DNA of 64,000 nt from Laguncularia racemosa. Its lineage: Eukaryota > Streptophyta > Magnoliopsida > Myrtales > Combretaceae. A model generated the notes under the pieces. It did not search any database, had not been told where the DNA came from, and worked only from the letters and a program-made list of their open reading frames with translations. Where the stretch lies: assembly GCA_037954665.1 (NCBI GenBank), contig JBBMOL010000021.1, positions 5,394,001-5,458,000 on the forward strand, read 5' to 3'. A program made the position numbers and the translations under genes. This document shows positions 60,900-64,000 of the stretch, piece after piece (the stretch's first letter is position 1; the number at the start of each line of letters is the position of its first letter).

Positions 60900-61739
60900 G
60901 TCGGTGATCCAACGCCAGTCCTAACGCTCTCTCTCTCTCTCTACTCCTCCTGTCACTCGCAGAGTCAGGACCCAACAAGAACAACAGCAATACTAAAATA
61001 ACGAAAAAAAATCCCCAAACAAAAACACAATCTCTCTCTCTCTCTCTCTCACACATTATTATTTCTTCCGCTTCTTCTTTGATGCTCGCTTCTCTTCTAC
61101 GAAACAAATCCTCTCTCGAGCAAGGTCTTCTCTCTCTCTCTCTCTGCGCTATCTTTCTTCACCATTTCGTTACTTATTGGTTGTCATTTGATACGCATTT
61201 GACGTTTTAATCTTCTCTCGATTTCTCTCTGTGTGTGAGATGGACAAGATGTACATTACCTTGAATTTCACTTCTTTTAGCTTTAATTTTGCAAAATTTG
61301 GTTCGTTTATACTTGATTCGATCTCAATTTCACCTAGTTCTCGCTTCGCTAGCTTGTTGAGTTGAAATCAAATTCGGTTCCTGCTCAATTTTAGGTCCTT
61401 TTTCTTCTCTTGAGTGTTTAAATGAGCGCATTGTAGCATAATTAAGTTAGCATTTCAAGTGTTTGATCTGCGTAGTGTTATTATTTTGACTATTGCTTTG
61501 ACTGATTAGTTTGCAGGTTTTAAGTTTAATAGGTTAATCCGTGATATTTAATTATCCAAAAAAAAAAAGAGTTAATCCGTGATTGTATGTAGTTGAATTT
61601 AGGTTTTGAATTGATTTTTTGGATTTGTCGTTATGCAGGAAAGATTGATGCTTTGACTGAGCGGTGAGATCTGGGAGGTTCGAGGTTCAAAAAGAATAAA
61701 AGTTGTGCGTGTTTGTTTTTTCGAGTGAAGTAGTAAAAG
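60900..61739 (+). promoter_or_regulatory. CSI1 leader: CT-rich 5'UTR, leader intron and upstream ORF
   Basis: CT microsatellites at about 60927-60941, 61032-61049 and 61129-61145 mark a typical plant leader. A likely leader intron runs from 61125 (CAAG then GTCTTC) to the acceptor at 61637-61638 (TTATGCAG). If spliced so, an uORF starts at ATG 61082, crosses the junction and stops at TGA 61665-61667 (23 codons). That is 72 bases before the CTG at 61740. Two stops, TAG TAA at 61731-61736, lie in the frame of that CTG. Splicing and start of transcription are inferred. Confidence 0.5.
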
Positions 61740-64000
61740 CTGGCGGCAACACTGGCTTGGCGGTTCGCCGCCAGCAATGGCAATGGCCATGCTGCTAATG
61801 ATCTGGTATACATCTCAATTCCATACGTTTAACTTGTTTTTAGTATTGTTTACTTCGGTTTTGAATCATATCACTGGTGATCTTGTCTGAAGTTTGGCTG
61901 GATCCGAGTGTTATGTTTGATCTAGTTGATGTTTTGCGTTCTGTGGATTTGTTAAGCTTTCATAGTTATGCAAGGAGTGTATTTGTGAAAATTGTAGAAA
62001 GCTAAGAGCTCTAATAGTGTGGCCAACTTTTTTTAATCAAAAAATATAATATGGCAATGCAAGAAAGATTCTTCTTTAATGCAACCATGTACTGTTAGCA
62101 CTTTGAGCAGATTAAGTTAATGGGTATCCCATCTCATGCCTATATAATAGTTTCATAATGTAGGGCAGAAGTTAAATCCGAATCTAATCTTTCATCTAAA
62201 TGTAAAATTCGAGTTGCTCATTGGCATATTTTGCTTTTTTTGTCACATCCTTCTTGATACTGTTTATGAATTTTTATATTTGCAATTGCAGGAAAGAAAT
62301 GGGGAAGGGAAAATTCAAGATTCAGAGCCCCCAACTCCACATTCAGTTCTAAAGATGGGCCTGAGGTCAGTAAAGTTGTGAAATTCAGGGATTAAGAACC
62401 CTACCTGTGAATTCACTAGTTAACTCTGCATCTCTGTACTGTGTTTCTCCTCTAAGAAAAGCTGCTCACAGAAGCACTTCCCTAGATTTGCTTTTTGTGA
62501 TGTATAATTGTCAACCTTTTCTAAGCCTATTGGATCTACTTTAATGATCATTGTAGCCTATTTTCTGTTAACAATTATATATATGCACGTGTGTTTGTTG
62601 TGTGTGTGCACTTGTGTATGAACACACTCATACAAATATGCATGTATATATTCTGAATTGTTATTGTTGTCTGCCAACTAATAAAAGTTTTAAAGTGCTT
62701 TAGTTGTAATTCTCCATCAAGATTTGTTTGATGGGGTAGTTTCAGTGAATCCATAATTTTGCTAGAAGATGTGACAGCTAAAGTGGTTTTGATCTAGCAG
62801 AAACACTGAGGATGATAATGTAATGTTATTGTTATTGTGTTGCATGTATGTCTCATTCAACAGGAGTTAGCAGTTTACTCTCTTTAGTAATCCAGACTAA
62901 TTATCTGTGAAGTCGAAAGAAAAATTGTACTTATAAGATCGACTAGTATTGATACTTTCCTAGAAGAAATAACTGTTAGCAAGCCATGATCCATATTCAT
63001 ATATGCTTTATTGATCTGGCTGCTCTTATAAAAATTCCTTGTTCCTTATCTAATTTGCAATTTTTCTTATTTGTATGGTTATAAGACTTATGCAGCTGAT
63101 AGGATTGATATATTATCATTTGTTGGGTTTCCTTGTATAGACATAGATGCAGTTACAATCAAGCTGATTCTCATTGTGACTGTGCTTTATAGGGATAGAA
63201 CGAGTAGCATGGAGGATCCTGATGGGACTTTAGCAAGTGTTGCCCAATGCATAGAGCAGTTGCGGCAGGGTACTTCTTCTGCACAAGAGAAGGAGCACTC
63301 CTTGAGGCAGCTGCTGGAACTAATTGATAGTCGTGAAAGCGCTTTCAGTGCTGTCGGATCTCATTCTCAGGCTGTTCCAGTGCTTGTATCACTTCTCCGT
63401 TCAGGTTCTACAGGGGTGAAGATACAGGCTGCTACTGTTCTGGGATCTCTTTGTAAGGAAAATGACCTGAGGGTGAAAGTTCTCTTGGGAGGATGTATTC
63501 CTCCATTGCTTGGTCTCCTCAAGTCCAGCTCTGCTGAAGGTCAAACTGCAGCAGCAAAAACCATATATGCCGTTTCTCAAGGGGGAGCAAAAGATCATGT
63601 TGGATCCAAAATATTTTCAACTGAAGGAGTTGTGCCTGTTCTCTGGGAGCAACTAGAAAATGGGCTCAAGGCTGGTAATTTGGTTGACAGCTTGCTGACA
63701 GGAGCTTTAAAGAATCTGTCTAGCAGCGCTGAAGGATTCTGGTCTGCAACTGTACAAGCTGGAGGGGTGGATATCCTTGTGAAGTTGCTAACAACTGGGC
63801 AGTCAAGCACTCAGGCAAATGTGTGCTTTCTCCTTGCATGTATGATGATGGAAGATGCATCTGTTTGTCCCAGGGTATTGGTGGCAGACACCACTAAACA
63901 ACTCCTCAAGTTAGTGGGATCAGGAAACGAAGCTTCTGTAAGAGCAGAAGCTGCAAATGCACTTAAATCTCTCTCTGCCCAATGCAAGGAAGCAAGGCAA
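61740..64000 (+). CDS. CSI1: CELLULOSE SYNTHASE INTERACTIVE 1-like armadillo protein, 5' part
   Basis: CSI1/POM2 bridges cellulose synthase complexes and cortical microtubules at the plasma membrane. Exons: 61740-61805, 62292-62365 and 63193-beyond 64000, GT-AG, phases fitting, 316 residues in the window; full-length relatives are about 2150 residues with many armadillo repeats and a C-terminal C2 domain. Conserved blocks: AATLAWRFAASNGNG (residues 2-16), DSEPPTPHSVLKMGLRDR (32-49), MEDPDGTLASVAQCIEQLRQ (52-71), HSQAVPVLVSLLRSG, KIQAATVLGSLCKEN, GCIPPLLGLLKSS, GSKIFSTEGVVPVLW, ANVCFLLACMMMEDASVC. The repeats begin near residue 72. Relatives have a Met at, or a few residues before, the first position; here the codon is CTG with stops just upstream. 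The first in-frame ATG is 62355 (residue 44). CSI1 is preferred over CSI3 from wording; the difference was not tested. Confidence 0.9.

Noticed and set aside
60883..61107. Minus-strand frame opposite the CSI1 leader
   Set aside because: Arg/Glu repeat comes from CT microsatellites; antisense to a likely 5'UTR.
61082..61805. Alternative in-frame ATG for CSI1 supplied by the leader exon (ATG 61082)
   Set aside because: Joined through any visible acceptor, that frame stops at 61665-61667 or does not match the frame of the conserved exon, so it cannot provide the start.
61599..61813. Minus-strand frames of 60-63 codons
   Set aside because: Antisense to the first CSI1 coding exon.
1..64000. CRISPR arrays, operons, ribosome binding sites, rRNA or intact tRNA genes
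   Set aside because: The DNA is nuclear plant sequence; no such structures were seen. tRNA-like boxes belong to SINE-type elements and do not form a complete cloverleaf.

Overview
The window is nuclear DNA from a flowering plant, most likely a eudicot. It has AT-rich spacers, GT-AG introns, large introns full of transposon remnants, and four genes of typical plant type. I cannot name the species. Exons were joined by reading frame, splice sites and remembered family sequence; no search was run.

Layout. (1) 74-4300, minus strand: 5' part of an ACINUS-like SAP-domain gene that runs off the left edge, with a probable 5'UTR intron. (2) 4.4-12.3 kb: gene-free spacer holding a decayed Ty3/gypsy element on the minus strand, split by a mitochondrial cox1 insertion. 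(3) 12.4-26.9 kb, minus strand: TSR3, the 18S rRNA aminocarboxypropyltransferase, in ten small coding exons over 14.5 kb. Its introns hold a UGT92-like glycosyltransferase pseudogene, a truncated Ty3/gypsy element with an intact-looking 5' LTR, SINEs and inverted-repeat elements. (4) 27-38.9 kb: AT-rich spacer with inverted-repeat elements and LTR remnants. (5) 38988-47552, plus strand: complete MIC60 (mitofilin) gene, 12 coding exons, 622 residues. (6) 47.6-60.3 kb: spacer with a 9-bp-TSD MITE, a 1655-bp solo LTR and an isolated GC-richer patch. (7) From about 60.9 kb to the right edge, plus strand: 5' end of a CELLULOSE SYNTHASE INTERACTIVE 1-like armadillo gene.

The genes do not form one pathway. 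They cover RNA processing (ACINUS), ribosome maturation (TSR3), mitochondrial membrane shape (MIC60) and cellulose synthase guidance (CSI1). From memory, the ACINUS-like and MIC60 genes are neighbours in Arabidopsis (AT4G39680, AT4G39690), so part of this order looks ancestral.

The most unusual points are these. The conserved CSI1 N terminus has no ATG: a CTG in good context stands there, directly behind two in-frame stops. TSR3 has a 29-nt microexon, and one junction where protein homology demands a splice but no GT donor exists. Several elements can be delimited to the base by target-site duplications. I found no evidence of a wholly new multi-gene system.
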